From positions 1 to 64,000 of the forward strand of contig CAJXSD010000002.1 in assembly GCA_913060475.1 (NCBI GenBank): DNA of 64,000 bases, in the 5' to 3' direction. The first letter of the stretch is position 1. Every line of letters starts with the position of its first letter. The DNA comes from an uncultured Paracoccaceae bacterium (GTDB lineage: Bacteria > Pseudomonadota > Alphaproteobacteria > Rhodobacterales > Rhodobacteraceae). The position numbers were made by a program, and so were the translations under genes. The notes beneath the pieces are model-generated. The model made no database searches. It worked only from the letters and a program-made list of their open reading frames with translations, and was not told the origin of the DNA. Below, piece by piece: positions 29,613 through 38,641 of this stretch.

Positions 29613-30778
29613 CCGACCTTGCATCCGCACGCGCCATTCTGGGCGATTTGATCGCCTTTCCTACGGTGTCGACCGACAGCAATCTGGATATGATCCACCA
29701 CATGGCGGGCATACTGGAAACGCTGGGGGCGCGTGTGGATGTGTTCCACGATGAAACGGGGCGCAAGGCGAACCTGTTTGCCACCCTTGGCCCCGATCGT
29801 GACGGTGGTTTGGTGTTGTCCGGGCACAGCGATGTGGTGCCCGTGACCGATCAGGATTGGACCAGCGATCCATTTGTCATGGACGAACGCGACGGGCGCC
29901 TATATGGGCGCGGCGCCTGCGATATGAAGGGTTTCATCGCGGCAACCTTGGCCATGGCCCCCTATTACGCAGCGCTGGATCTGCAACGCCCCATCCATTT
30001 TTCGTTCACCCATGACGAAGAAACCGGATGTTTGGGTGCCCAAGCGATGGTGCCCGAATTGGTCAAACGCGGATACAAACCCGCGATGGCGGTGATTGGC
30101 GAACCCACCGAAATGCGCATCATCGAGGGGCACAAGGGATGCTGCGAATATACAACCACATTCCACGGATTACCTGGCCATGGATCATCCCCAGATCTGG
30201 GTGTAAATGCCGCGGAATATGCTGTGCGCTTTGTCACGCGTCTGATGCAGCTGCGCGAGGAAATGAAAACCCGCACGCCCGTGGGCAGCCGGTTTGAACC
30301 CCCATGGACCACCATGAACATCGGCGGCATTCATGGCGGCATGGCCCATAATGTGATCGTGTCCAAGGCCCACGTAGATTGGGAATTTCGCCCCGTCCAG
30401 CAATCTGATTTCACCTATATGAAGGATGAAATCAACGCCTATGTCGAAAACACATTGCTGCCCGCCATGCGCGCCGTTCACCCCGATGCCGCTATCGACA
30501 CACAAGTGATCGGAGAGGTCGAAGGGTTGGAACCGATGGACGAAAACGCGGTCAAGGATTTGGTGATGGAACTGACTGGGGCCAATGGGGCCGATGTTGT
30601 GCCCTTTGGCACCGAGGCGGGGATATTCCAAGGAATTGGAATGTCGGCAATCGTTTGTGGCCCCGGCAGCATCGCGCAGGCGCACAAGGCCGATGAATAT
30701 GTCGCGCTGGACCAGATGGACAGCTGTTTGGATATGTTGCGCGGGCTGGGTCAGAAAATGGCACGATCCACCGCATGA
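29609..30778 (+). CDS. argE: M20-family deacetylase (ArgE/DapE-like)
   Basis: Protein of 389 residues with the M20 metallopeptidase fold. Metal and catalytic segments are LSGHSDVVPV (about 68-77), GRGACDMKGF (about 101-110) and THDEETGCLGA (about 133-143). A dimerisation domain lies in the middle. It resembles acetylornithine deacetylase, which removes an N-acetyl group from ornithine. Here it sits directly after doeA with a four-base overlap and before a GntR gene with another four-base overlap. A plausible role is therefore removal of the acetyl group from N-acetyl-diaminobutyrate, the step that the unrelated AstE/AspA-type DoeB performs in classical ectoine loci. The arginine role is the alternative. 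Confidence 0.83.
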   Translation: MTDLASARAILGDLIAFPTVSTDSNLDMIHHMAGILETLGARVDVFHDETGRKANLFATLGPDRDGGLVLSGHSDVVPVTDQDWTSDPFVMDERDGRLYGRGACDMKGFIAATLAMAPYYAALDLQRPIHFSFTHDEETGCLGAQAMVPELVKRGYKPAMAVIGEPTEMRIIEGHKGCCEYTTTFHGLPGHGSSPDLGVNAAEYAVRFVTRLMQLREEMKTRTPVGSRFEPPWTTMNIGGIHGGMAHNVIVSKAHVDWEFRPVQQSDFTYMKDEINAYVENTLLPAMRAVHPDAAIDTQVIGEVEGLEPMDENAVKDLVMELTGANGADVVPFGTEAGIFQGIGMSAIVCGPGSIAQAHKADEYVALDQMDSCLDMLRGLGQKMARSTA

Positions 30779-31425
30779 CCCAAGACACCGCCGCATTTCG
30801 CAACCAAACGGTGTATCACACCTTGCGATCGCGCATCTGTTTGTTGGATTATCCCCCGAATTCGCGCCTGTCCGAGGAATCGCTGGCCGCTGAATTCGGT
30901 ATGTCCCGCACCCCCCTGCGCCGCGTTTTGGCACGGCTTGAGGATGAGGGATTGGTCCAATCCCAACACGGCGTTGGCACATTGGTCACCGATGTTGATA
31001 TCGCCGAAATGCGCCATGTTTACGAATTGCGCATGGAATTGGCGCAATTGGTGGGCACCCTGTCCCCTGCCCCAATCACACAAAACACCCGGACCGAGGT
31101 CGCCAAATTCCAATCCCGCGCCAATGATCTGCGCGCCACCCCCGATGCCCGTACATTTGCGCAACTGAACATGGATTTTTTCGACTTTGGCCTGTCGCTA
31201 TGCGAAAACCAACCGCTGCGGGATATGTCGGAACGGCTGTATTACCGCACCGCCCGCATTTGGTTAAAATCCATTTCCAAACTGGATTTGGCACAGGAAA
31301 TCGACATTTTCGCCCGCGAAATTGACGAAACCGCCAATGCGATTGCTGCAGGCGATACCACCGCCGCCGCCCTGATCCGCCGCGCCCATATTTCCATGAG
31401 CATCCACAGGCTTAGCCAACCCTAG
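30775..31425 (+). CDS. GntR-family regulator (FCD type)
   Basis: Protein of 216 residues. The N-terminal winged helix (about 8-75) contains RLSEESLAAEFGMSRTPLRR, the GntR recognition region. The C-terminal part (about 85-210) is helical, as in FCD ligand-binding domains, with likely metal/ligand residues near MDFFDFGLSL and IRRAHISM. It is translationally coupled to the M20 gene (ATGA). It probably controls the divergent aminotransferase and doeA promoters through the TTGTATACAA palindrome, with a pathway metabolite as inducer; this is inference. Confidence 0.87.
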   Translation: MTQDTAAFRNQTVYHTLRSRICLLDYPPNSRLSEESLAAEFGMSRTPLRRVLARLEDEGLVQSQHGVGTLVTDVDIAEMRHVYELRMELAQLVGTLSPAPITQNTRTEVAKFQSRANDLRATPDARTFAQLNMDFFDFGLSLCENQPLRDMSERLYYRTARIWLKSISKLDLAQEIDIFAREIDETANAIAAGDTTAAALIRRAHISMSIHRLSQP

Positions 31426-31445
31426 GCCATAGTCGGGCCCAAACA

Positions 31446-31487
31446 AACGAAACTTTCGTTGAAACGTCCTGCGGCGCAGCATATACT
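31446..31487 (+). promoter_or_regulatory. panC promoter with overlapping 15-bp palindrome
   Basis: TTGAAA (31459-31464) and TATACT (31482-31487) are spaced exactly 17 bases apart, a good sigma-70 promoter. A perfect inverted repeat AACGAAA-C-TTTCGTT (31446-31460) overlaps the -35 box, a classical operator position. The regulator is unknown. Confidence 0.6.
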
Positions 31488-31518
31488 TTGCCAATGCAGC
31501 ATTTCATTGGGGGATCCG

Positions 31519-32376
31519 GTGCAGATATGTGATACCAAAGAGGACCTGCGGTCCGCTCTTGCTGACCTGCGTACAACAGGTACCATCGGATTGGTGCCCA
31601 CAATGGGGTATTTGCACGATGGGCATATGGCCTTGGTTCGGGCCGCTGCTGCGGAATGCGATCATGTGGTGGCGTCAATCTTTGTGAACCCCACCCAGTT
31701 TGGATCGGCTGAGGATTTGGATAACTATCCACGGAATATGGACCGCGATTTATCCATGCTGCGTGATGCGGGTGTGCGGGTTGTGTTTACCCCGACCCCC
31801 GATATTATGTACCACCCCGAGGCGCAAACAATCGTGGAAACCACGGATTTGGCGCATAAATTAATGGGCGAACTGCGTCCCGGCCATTTTCGCGGGGTCG
31901 CAACGGTTGTGACCAAACTGTTCAACCTGTTTCAACCCGATCGCGCCTTTTTCGGGGAAAAGGATTATCAACAACTGGCCGTGATCCGCACGATGGTGCG
32001 TGATTTGGATATTCCCGTGACAGTCCGCGGAATTGAAACCGTCCGCGAAGCTGACGGGCTGGCCATGTCGTCGCGCAACGCCCGCCTGTCGCCTAACGCC
32101 CGCGCGGCGGCCCCCGTTCTGGCCCGCAGCTTTGATCTGGCGCGGGACATGATGGCGCAGGGCGCTGATGTGGCAGCACTGGAAACCGCCATCCGCGATT
32201 TCATCGACGCAGAACCCTTGGCACAGGTCGAAACGGTCGATATCCGCGATGCTGCAACGCTGGATCCCGTCACAGGTGTGCCGCAACGGGATATCGTCGT
32301 TTTACTGGCCGTCACCTTTGCCCCTGTGTTATTGATCGATCAATGTGTCATCCCAACCCGAAAGGACACTGCATGA
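31519..32376 (+). CDS. panC: Pantothenate synthetase
   Basis: Protein of 285 residues. It has the ATP-binding [16 protein letters not shown] (about 28-43, HxGH-like), [22 protein letters not shown] (about 149-163) and [10 protein letters not shown] (about 185-194, the KMSKS-like loop). It joins pantoate and beta-alanine to make pantothenate for CoA synthesis. I chose a GTG start at 31519 with a GGGGGA Shine-Dalgarno sequence upstream, because this matches the usual length and because a promoter lies between here and the earlier in-frame codon. The stop overlaps the panB ATG by four bases. Confidence 0.95.
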   Translation: MQICDTKEDLRSALADLRTTGTIGLVPTMGYLHDGHMALVRAAAAECDHVVASIFVNPTQFGSAEDLDNYPRNMDRDLSMLRDAGVRVVFTPTPDIMYHPEAQTIVETTDLAHKLMGELRPGHFRGVATVVTKLFNLFQPDRAFFGEKDYQQLAVIRTMVRDLDIPVTVRGIETVREADGLAMSSRNARLSPNARAAAPVLARSFDLARDMMAQGADVAALETAIRDFIDAEPLAQVETVDIRDAATLDPVTGVPQRDIVVLLAVTFAPVLLIDQCVIPTRKDTA

Positions 32377-33188
32377 GCACCCAAACCCCCATTCGCCGCA
32401 TCACAGCCCCCCAAATCACGGCCCGCAAAGGGGGCGATCCGATTGTGTCACTGACATCCTATCACGCGCATACGGCCGCGATTGTCGATCGCTATGCGGA
32501 TTTTATCTTGGTCGGTGACAGTTTGGGCATGGTGATGCACGGCATGGACAGCACGGTGCCCGTACCGCTGGATTTGATGATCATGCATGGCCGCGCGGTG
32601 GTGCGTGGAACACAACGCGCGCTGATCGTGGTCGATATGCCCTTTGGCACCTACGAAGAAAGCCCGCAAATCGCGTTCCGCAATGCCGTGCGCATTATGA
32701 AGGAAACCAACTGCGGCGCGGTCAAGCTAGAAGGCGGGGCGCGTATGGCCGAAACGATCCATTTCCTTGTCGAACGCGGGATCCCGGTGATGGGTCACAT
32801 CGGACTGACCCCACAATCGACAAACACCATGGGCGGTTTCAAAACCCAAGGCCGCGACCAAGATGGCTGGCCCCTGCACGAAGCGGATGCGCAGGCCGTT
32901 CAAGACGCAGGTGCGTTTTCCATCGTGCTAGAAGGCATGGTCGAACCGCTGGCGGCGAAAATCAGCAAATCGCTGGACATTCCCACCATCGGCATCGGGG
33001 CATCGGCGGACTGCGACGGGCAAATCTTGGTCCTTGAGGATATGCTGGGCCTGAACCCGACCCCCCCAAAATTCGTGAAAACCTATGGCAACCTACTTGA
33101 GGGGATCGAAACAGCGGTGTCAAACTACGCAAACGACGTGAAATCCCGCGCCTTTCCAACAGAGGCGCAGGTGTATCGCAACAAATAA
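32373..33188 (+). CDS. panB: 3-methyl-2-oxobutanoate hydroxymethyltransferase
   Basis: Protein of 271 residues, usual PanB length. Landmarks are [15 protein letters not shown] (about 24-38), [11 protein letters not shown] (about 48-58) with the metal-binding Asp, and [13 protein letters not shown] (about 118-130). The enzyme moves a one-carbon unit from methylene-tetrahydrofolate to 2-oxoisovalerate, making ketopantoate. It is coupled to panC by an ATGA overlap and is followed by two tandem GC-rich hairpins. Confidence 0.95.
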   Translation: MSTQTPIRRITAPQITARKGGDPIVSLTSYHAHTAAIVDRYADFILVGDSLGMVMHGMDSTVPVPLDLMIMHGRAVVRGTQRALIVVDMPFGTYEESPQIAFRNAVRIMKETNCGAVKLEGGARMAETIHFLVERGIPVMGHIGLTPQSTNTMGGFKTQGRDQDGWPLHEADAQAVQDAGAFSIVLEGMVEPLAAKISKSLDIPTIGIGASADCDGQILVLEDMLGLNPTPPKFVKTYGNLLEGIETAVSNYANDVKSRAFPTEAQVYRNK

Positions 33189-33206
33189 CGTATATTCCTA
33201 ACGGCC

Positions 33207-33274
33207 TCGGATCGCTTACGCGATCCGACCAATGCCCGGGGGGGCCGGGGGGCTCTGCCCCCGGCCCCCCCGGG
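33207..33274. repeat. Tandem extragenic hairpins after panB
   Basis: First hairpin: TCGGATCGC (33207-33215) and GCGATCCGA (33220-33228) around TTAC, a perfect 9-bp stem. Second: a G-run-rich arm at 33235-33253 pairs almost perfectly (about 18 bp) with a C-run-rich arm at 33257-33274 around a 3-base loop; its tip reads GGGGGCTCTGCCCCC. No long T-run follows. This type of element recurs in Rhodobacterales intergenic regions as I recall, and may act as a terminator or a REP-like repeat. Confidence 0.7.
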
Positions 33275-33313
33275 CTACCCCCAACGCCAAGGCCCAACAC
33301 AGAACCATGCGCG

Positions 33314-34636
33314 ATGACATATGTTTATGAACCAGACGCCTATAGCCAAAAACCAATCGCGACCAGCTATTGGCCGACAACGGTTGTGCCCCCAACCCTG
33401 CCAAAGCTGAATGGCCAACATCAGGCCGATGTGGCCATTATTGGGGCAGGGTTTACAGGGCTGAACGCCGCCTATCACCTGTGCCAAACCGGGGCCAAGG
33501 TCATCGTGATCGACGCGCAATCCCCTGCCTTTGGCGCATCGGGGCGCAATGGTGGGTTTTGCTGTCTGGGGGGCGGGAAAATTTCAAACGCAGCGCTGAT
33601 CAAATCCTATGGCGCGGACCAGCAACGTCTTTACCGCCAAGCAGAACACAGCGCGGTCGCCTATGTCCACGACCTGACCGCAGTCCTAGGTATCGACATT
33701 GACCGGCATTCCAACGGCGAAACCCTGCTGGCCCATTCCCCGCGCGCAGCCCGACATCTGACACAGATCCACGATGAAATTGCCGCCGATTACAACGTGA
33801 CCCCAACACTACACACCCGCGATGATCTGGCATCCCTCGGCATGCGCGGGCATTTCTTTGGGGGCGTTACGACGCCAATCGGGTTCGGCCTGAACCCGCA
33901 AAAATACCTGCTGGGTTTGCTGGCCAACACACCCGATCTGACCTGTTTTGCCAACAGCCCCGTACAGGCCATCACCCCAGTGGCGCAAGGATATCAGCTG
34001 ACCACACCACAGGGCAGCGTCACCGCAGCAAAATTCGTGATCGCCACCAACGGTTATACATCCGAGGATATGTTCCCATGGATGACATCACGGTTTTTGC
34101 CGGTGCAATCCTCGGTCATCGTGACCGAACCAATATCGCCTGAACGCCAAAAACAACAGGGCTGGTTCAGCGATCAAATGGCCTATGACACGCGGTTTTT
34201 GTTGCATTATTTCCGCCGCTTACCCAATGGGCGTTTTTTGTTTGGAATGCGGGGTGGTTTGCAATACACCCCCGCATCCGAGGCCGTGATAAAAACGACC
34301 ATAACCCGCAATTTCCGCAGGCTGTTCCCGAACTGGCGCGACATCAGAATTGATCACTACTGGTCGGGCCTGGTGGCCATGAACCGCAACCTTGCGCCCT
34401 ATGTGGGGGAAATTGCGGGGTATCCGGGGGGCTATGCGGGGTTTGGATACCACGGTAACGGCGTTGCCATGGGCAGCTATGCGGGGGCGATTTTGGCCGA
34501 TTTGATCACCACGGGATCCACGGCCCGCACCTATCCAAAGGTGTTTCAACATCCGCCCAAACGTTATCCGCTGGGGCGGCATCGCCGGTGGCTGTTGGCC
34601 CCCATATACCGCATCATGCCCTGGATCGAGGGATAG
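33314..34636 (+). CDS. FAD-dependent amine/amino-acid oxidoreductase (DAO family)
   Basis: Protein of 440 residues. The FAD-binding Rossmann motif is DVAIIGAGFTGLNAAYHL (about 40-57), followed by GASGRNGGFCCLGGG (about 75-89). A late segment, GYAGFGYHGNGVAMGSYAG (about 376-394), closes the FAD site. It belongs to the D-amino-acid-oxidase-like family and looks close to gamma-glutamylputrescine oxidoreductase (PuuB)-type proteins. The substrate is unknown; secondary amines or D-amino acids are typical. It stands alone between the panB hairpins and a convergent transporter gene. Confidence 0.83.
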   Translation: MTYVYEPDAYSQKPIATSYWPTTVVPPTLPKLNGQHQADVAIIGAGFTGLNAAYHLCQTGAKVIVIDAQSPAFGASGRNGGFCCLGGGKISNAALIKSYGADQQRLYRQAEHSAVAYVHDLTAVLGIDIDRHSNGETLLAHSPRAARHLTQIHDEIAADYNVTPTLHTRDDLASLGMRGHFFGGVTTPIGFGLNPQKYLLGLLANTPDLTCFANSPVQAITPVAQGYQLTTPQGSVTAAKFVIATNGYTSEDMFPWMTSRFLPVQSSVIVTEPISPERQKQQGWFSDQMAYDTRFLLHYFRRLPNGRFLFGMRGGLQYTPASEAVIKTTITRNFRRLFPNWRDIRIDHYWSGLVAMNRNLAPYVGEIAGYPGGYAGFGYHGNGVAMGSYAGAILADLITTGSTARTYPKVFQHPPKRYPLGRHRRWLLAPIYRIMPWIEG

Positions 34637-34650
34637 GTATCAATCCCCCA

Positions 34651-35577
34651 TCAATCCCCCAACGGACTGCGCACCTTGCGTGATTTTTCGCGGGCCAACC
34701 CCAAATGCGCCTCGCGCAAGATGATCACAATGCCTGCAATGACGATCAAAGCCGCACCAAACAGGACCTGCGCTGTCGGCACCTCATCAAATATGTAAAA
34801 CCCGATCACAATGGCAAAGACCATCGACAAATAATCAAACGGCGCCACAACCGAGGCCGGCGCATAGCGATAGCATGAGGTTTGCAAAATCTGCGACACG
34901 CCGCCCAACAACCCCACCACGACCAAAATCCCAAATATATCCCAGCTTGGTATCACCCAACCAAAGGGCAGGGTTAACAGCGACAGGATGGTCGAGGTCA
35001 GCGAAAAATAAAACACAATCGATGCGGTACGTTCCGTTTGAACCATCTGACGGATATGGATCTGAACCAAACCCGCGCAGACCGCACCAAACAAAATAAC
35101 AATCGCCCCCAGCGTCGATTTCAAATCTGTGTGAACCTCGGTTCCCAGACTAAGCCGTGGTTCCAACACGATCACCACGCCGATAATCCCCAAGGCCACG
35201 GCCGAGTAGCGATAGACCCCAACCGGTTCATGCAGCAATACCGCGGCAAAAATGACCGTCATCAACGGCATGGCATAGCTCAGGGCCGTCGCCTCGGGCA
35301 GGGGCAACAGGCCAAGGCCCGTAAAAAAACACACCATCGCCGTTGTCCCAATCACACCGCGCCAAAAATGCGCCTTGCGCGATACCACTTGGACCCCTTG
35401 GGCCAAATCATTGCGAAAATACATCCAGATAAAAATGACAGGAATGGCGAAAAACGACCGGAAAAACACCAATTCACCCGGCGGCACAGTGGTTGCGGCA
35501 TGTTTGATCAGCGATGACATGACAATAAAACCAATCACCGCTAACACTTTTAACGCTATCCCCTTAAGCGGGTCCAT
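34651..35577 (-). CDS. DMT-superfamily transporter (EamA)
   Basis: Protein of 308 residues with about ten hydrophobic segments in two repeats of five (about 10-145 and 155-290), the EamA arrangement. PPGELVFFRSFFAIP in the first repeat (about 31-45) and YLSMVFAIVIGFYIFDEVPT in the second (about 244-263) are typical. Members move amino acids, metabolites or nucleotide sugars across the inner membrane. The substrate is unknown. It is convergent with the oxidoreductase gene (14 bp between stops). Confidence 0.85.
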   Translation of the reverse strand: MDPLKGIALKVLAVIGFIVMSSLIKHAATTVPPGELVFFRSFFAIPVIFIWMYFRNDLAQGVQVVSRKAHFWRGVIGTTAMVCFFTGLGLLPLPEATALSYAMPLMTVIFAAVLLHEPVGVYRYSAVALGIIGVVIVLEPRLSLGTEVHTDLKSTLGAIVILFGAVCAGLVQIHIRQMVQTERTASIVFYFSLTSTILSLLTLPFGWVIPSWDIFGILVVVGLLGGVSQILQTSCYRYAPASVVAPFDYLSMVFAIVIGFYIFDEVPTAQVLFGAALIVIAGIVIILREAHLGLAREKSRKVRSPLGD

Positions 35578-35621
35578 TTTGGGTCCGTCCTTGTCCGATA
35601 CCCGATGGTTTTGCGCCTATA

Positions 35622-36125
35622 TCAGCTGTTTGGCAAGACCCAATCCGGCCGTGGAAAATGGCAGGTATAGCCATTGGGATTTTTTTCCAAATAATCCTGA
35701 TGCGTTTCAGGCGCATCCCAGAACGGGGCCGCAGGCGTGACCTTGGTCACCACCTTGCCCGGCCATAGGCCCGAGGCATCGACATCACGAATGGTTTGTT
35801 CTGCGACCTGACGTTGTTCATCATCGGTATAGAAAATTTCCGACCGATAGCTGTCACCAATATCATTGCCCTGACGGTTCACAGTTGTTGGATCGTGGAT
35901 CTGGAAAAACAGTTCCAACAAACGCCGATAACTGACCTGTTCGGGATCATAGGTGATTTTTATCGCCTCGGCATGGCCTGTGGTTTTGGTGCAGACCAGT
36001 TCATAGGATGGGTTTTCCACATGACCGCCGGTAAATCCGACTTGGGTATCCAACACACCGGGGATGCGGCGCAACAGATCCTCGACCCCCCAGTAACATC
36101 CACCTGCTAAGATTGCTGTTTTCAT
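35622..36125 (-). CDS. msrA: Peptide-methionine (S)-S-oxide reductase
   Basis: Protein of 167 residues. The catalytic Cys is in GGCYWGVED (about 8-16); most MsrA proteins have GCFWG, so this is the Tyr variant. [24 protein letters not shown] (written here as [16 protein letters not shown] and TKTTGHAE) follows at about 33-56, with conserved FFQIHDPTT further on. It repairs oxidised methionine S-sulfoxide. It begins directly after the msrB stop with no spacer, so the two form an operon. Confidence 0.95.
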   Translation of the reverse strand: MKTAILAGGCYWGVEDLLRRIPGVLDTQVGFTGGHVENPSYELVCTKTTGHAEAIKITYDPEQVSYRRLLELFFQIHDPTTVNRQGNDIGDSYRSEIFYTDDEQRQVAEQTIRDVDASGLWPGKVVTKVTPAAPFWDAPETHQDYLEKNPNGYTCHFPRPDWVLPNS

Positions 36126-36569
36126 CTAACCCTCTATCTGATCCAGATAATCACCATAACCATGGTCAACCATGTCGTCACGATGTACAAATCGCAAAGA
36201 TGCGGAATTTATGCAATAGCGTAACCCACCACGATCGCGCGGACCATCGGGGAACACATGGCCCAAATGACTGTCGCCATGGGTCGATCGCACCTCGACC
36301 CGGATCATTCCGTGGGATGTATCGCGCAGTTCAGTGATATGGGCAGGTTCAATCGGTTTTACAAAACTGGGCCAGCCGCAGCCGCTTTCGTATTTATCAC
36401 TGGATGCAAACAGGGGTTCGCCCGACACGATATCGACGTAAATCCCGGGTTCTTTGTTATACAACAATTCCCCGGTGCCCGGCCGTTCGGTGCCGTTTTC
36501 TTGGGTTACCCAATATTGTTCATCGCTTAGCGTGGCAATCACGTCAGGATTTTTGGTGTATTTGGTCAT
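36126..36569 (-). CDS. msrB: Peptide-methionine (R)-S-oxide reductase
   Basis: Protein of 147 residues. SGCGWPSF and the catalytic Cys in [13 protein letters not shown] mark it as MsrB. The two CxxC pairs that bind zinc in many MsrB proteins are absent: the matching places read [13 protein letters not shown] and [13 protein letters not shown]. It therefore belongs to the metal-free branch. It reduces the R-epimer of methionine sulfoxide and pairs with MsrA downstream. AAGGGGA lies at proper spacing before the ATG. Confidence 0.95.
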   Translation of the reverse strand: MTKYTKNPDVIATLSDEQYWVTQENGTERPGTGELLYNKEPGIYVDIVSGEPLFASSDKYESGCGWPSFVKPIEPAHITELRDTSHGMIRVEVRSTHGDSHLGHVFPDGPRDRGGLRYCINSASLRFVHRDDMVDHGYGDYLDQIEG

Positions 36570-36698
36570 ATCAATTCCCCTTTGGCATCATATGTGGCGC
36601 ATTTCGGGCAAAATCCAAGGGTCCAGATGACCCATTTTCCTTGCCCTTGCATATAAATATGGGATAGTCACCCCCAGGGAAATTAAGGGGTGCACAGC

Positions 36699-37610
36699 AT
36701 GAGTTCAGGTTTATTCGCATTATTGGATGACATTGCCGTTTTGGCAAAAACCGCGGCACTGTCGGTCGATGACATTGCGGCAGCCGCGGCCAAGGCGGGG
36801 GCCAAATCGCTGGGCGTTGTGGTGGATGATGCGGCCGTGACCCCGAAATATGTCGTGGGTTTCCCTGCGCAACGCGAATTGCCGATTGTAAAACGCATTG
36901 CTTGGGGATCGCTGAAAAACAAATTCCTGTTCATCATTCCGGCGGTTTTGATCCTGTCGCAATTGGCCCCTTGGGCCATTACGCCGCTGTTGGTTCTGGG
37001 GGGGCTGTTTTTGTCGTTCGAAGGCGCGGAAAAGGTCATCGAGATGCTATCGGGCGGGCACGAAACCAAAGCCGCCAAAAAGAACGAAGATCAGACCGTC
37101 GCCGGCGCCATTCGCACCGATTTCATATTATCCGCCGAAATTATGGTGCTGGCCCTGTCCACCATGGATGGCCAAGATTTCACAACACGCGCCATCACCC
37201 TGTTGGTGGTCGGGTTTTTCATCACCTTTGTGGTCTATGGTGCCGTGGCCCTGATTGTTAAGGCTGATGATTTCGGCCTGCACCTGATGACCAAATATAA
37301 AACGGGTGCCTTGGCGGGATTGGGCCGTGGGATCATTAAAACCATGCCCACATTCCTAAAAACGCTTAGCTTTGTTGGCACATTGGCCATGTTATGGGTG
37401 GGCGGTGGCATCCTGATCCATGCCGCCGAACATTATAATTGGCACCTGCCCGAGGAACTGATGCACGCCGCGCAACATGTGGTTGACGGGCAATATCCCC
37501 TATCTGGGTTGGTGACATGGTTCGCAGGCGCCGCATTTGCAGGTGTGGTGGGGTTGATTATCGGGGCCATTATCGCCGTGGCCGTGGCCCCGTTTCACAA
37601 ATCACACTAG
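36699..37610 (+). CDS. DUF808 family membrane protein
   Basis: Protein of 303 residues. The start SSGLFALLDDIAVLAKTAAL and following Ala-rich DDIAAAAAKAGAKSLGVVVDD are characteristic of the DUF808 (YedI-like) family. About five to six hydrophobic segments lie between residues 70 and 300. The function of this family is unknown. I chose the ATG at 36699 with AAGGGG upstream; a GTG at 36690 is in frame but would overlap that ribosome-binding site. Its stop overlaps the serB stop by four bases, tail to tail. Confidence 0.9.
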   Translation: MSSGLFALLDDIAVLAKTAALSVDDIAAAAAKAGAKSLGVVVDDAAVTPKYVVGFPAQRELPIVKRIAWGSLKNKFLFIIPAVLILSQLAPWAITPLLVLGGLFLSFEGAEKVIEMLSGGHETKAAKKNEDQTVAGAIRTDFILSAEIMVLALSTMDGQDFTTRAITLLVVGFFITFVVYGAVALIVKADDFGLHLMTKYKTGALAGLGRGIIKTMPTFLKTLSFVGTLAMLWVGGGILIHAAEHYNWHLPEELMHAAQHVVDGQYPLSGLVTWFAGAAFAGVVGLIIGAIIAVAVAPFHKSH

Positions 37611-38485
37611 CCGGTGATCCATTCATCACGGCTGTACCCCTGGATATACAGCAGCGCCGTCAGGTCGCCAAAATTCACCCGCACATCACATTGCGCGGCA
37701 ACGGATGGTTTAGCATGTAACGCCACGCCAGTGCCTGCGCGGTGCAGCATGCCCAGATCATTGGCACCATCGCCAACAGCGATCACATCCGCCTCGGCGA
37801 TGCCCAATTTGGCGGTGATCTTTTCCAGCTGATCGACCTTGGCCTGTTTGCCCAAAATCGGTGTGCCGACCTGTCCAGACAGGGTATCGCCATCGGTCAG
37901 CAGGGTATTGGCGTGGTTTTCATCAAAACCCAAATGCGCCGCGACCTTTGCGGTAAAGGCCGTGAACCCACCCGACACCAGCGCCGCATAACCGCCCTGC
38001 GCCTTCATCGTGCGCAACAAAACGTCACCCCCGGGCATATAGGTGATGCGTTCGGCCAAGACCTGATCAATGATCGACACGGGCAAGCCCCGCAACAATC
38101 CGACCCGTTCACGCAGGGCCGCATCAAAATCCAATTCGCCGTTCATGGCGCGGGCTGTGATATCTTTGACCCGTTCGCCCACGCCGGCCATATCGGCCAG
38201 TTCATCGATACATTCCTGTTCGATCATGGTGCTGTCCATATCCGCCAACAGCATTTTTTTGCGCCGGTTCTGGGTGGGCTGGATCACCAAATCAATGCCC
38301 ATGCCCTGCACATCGGCCCAGACATCCCAACGGTTGTCTGGCAGGGTCGCGATATCAAATTCCGCCGCCTCGGACGGGGCCAGCGCCCGCAGATCGCCAC
38401 CCCCCCAGGCATTGCGCAGCGAATCGACCAATGCGGTGTCCAGATTTTTGGCCACAGGGGCCGCGATCAAAGTAACTGTATACAT
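37607..38485 (-). CDS. serB: Phosphoserine phosphatase
   Basis: Protein of 292 residues. It has an N-terminal ACT-like part (about 1-75), then the HAD core with LLADMDSTMIEQECIDELAD (about 79-98; nucleophile and acid Asp) and VIAVGDGANDLGMLHRAG (about 239-256; Mg-binding Asp). It makes serine from phosphoserine, the last step of the pathway whose other two genes, serC and serA, are divergently encoded next door. The start at 38485 fits the family length; the longer open frame upstream runs through the serC leader and lacks similarity. Confidence 0.95.
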   Translation of the reverse strand: MYTVTLIAAPVAKNLDTALVDSLRNAWGGGDLRALAPSEAAEFDIATLPDNRWDVWADVQGMGIDLVIQPTQNRRKKMLLADMDSTMIEQECIDELADMAGVGERVKDITARAMNGELDFDAALRERVGLLRGLPVSIIDQVLAERITYMPGGDVLLRTMKAQGGYAALVSGGFTAFTAKVAAHLGFDENHANTLLTDGDTLSGQVGTPILGKQAKVDQLEKITAKLGIAEADVIAVGDGANDLGMLHRAGTGVALHAKPSVAAQCDVRVNFGDLTALLYIQGYSRDEWITG

Positions 38486-38589
38486 TCCCAAGTTTCCGAT
38501 AGGCGACGAAACTGTCGCAAAATTCATCCTAAACGCCGCTATAGCGTCATTTTGCGCATTGTGAAACCCCGCATCCCCCTCTATTTCGG

Positions 38590-38641
38590 TCGGTGGGACA
38601 CCTCTCCCCAACGAGAGGCGATTATCTGAAAGGGTAGCTAC
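38590..38641 (+). ncRNA. Candidate serC leader RNA motif
   Basis: Immediately upstream of serC lies a structured leader: CCTCTC (38601-38606) pairs with GAGAGG (38613-38618) around CCCAAC, and purine-rich sequence leads to the start codon. A conserved 'serC' RNA motif is known in the 5' leaders of alphaproteobacterial serC operons. Position and hairpin agree, but I could not run a covariance search. Confidence 0.5.

Noticed and set aside
37742-38629. Open frame of about 295 codons antisense to serB
   Set aside because: Mirror of serB; rich in His, Gln and Arg without any family pattern.
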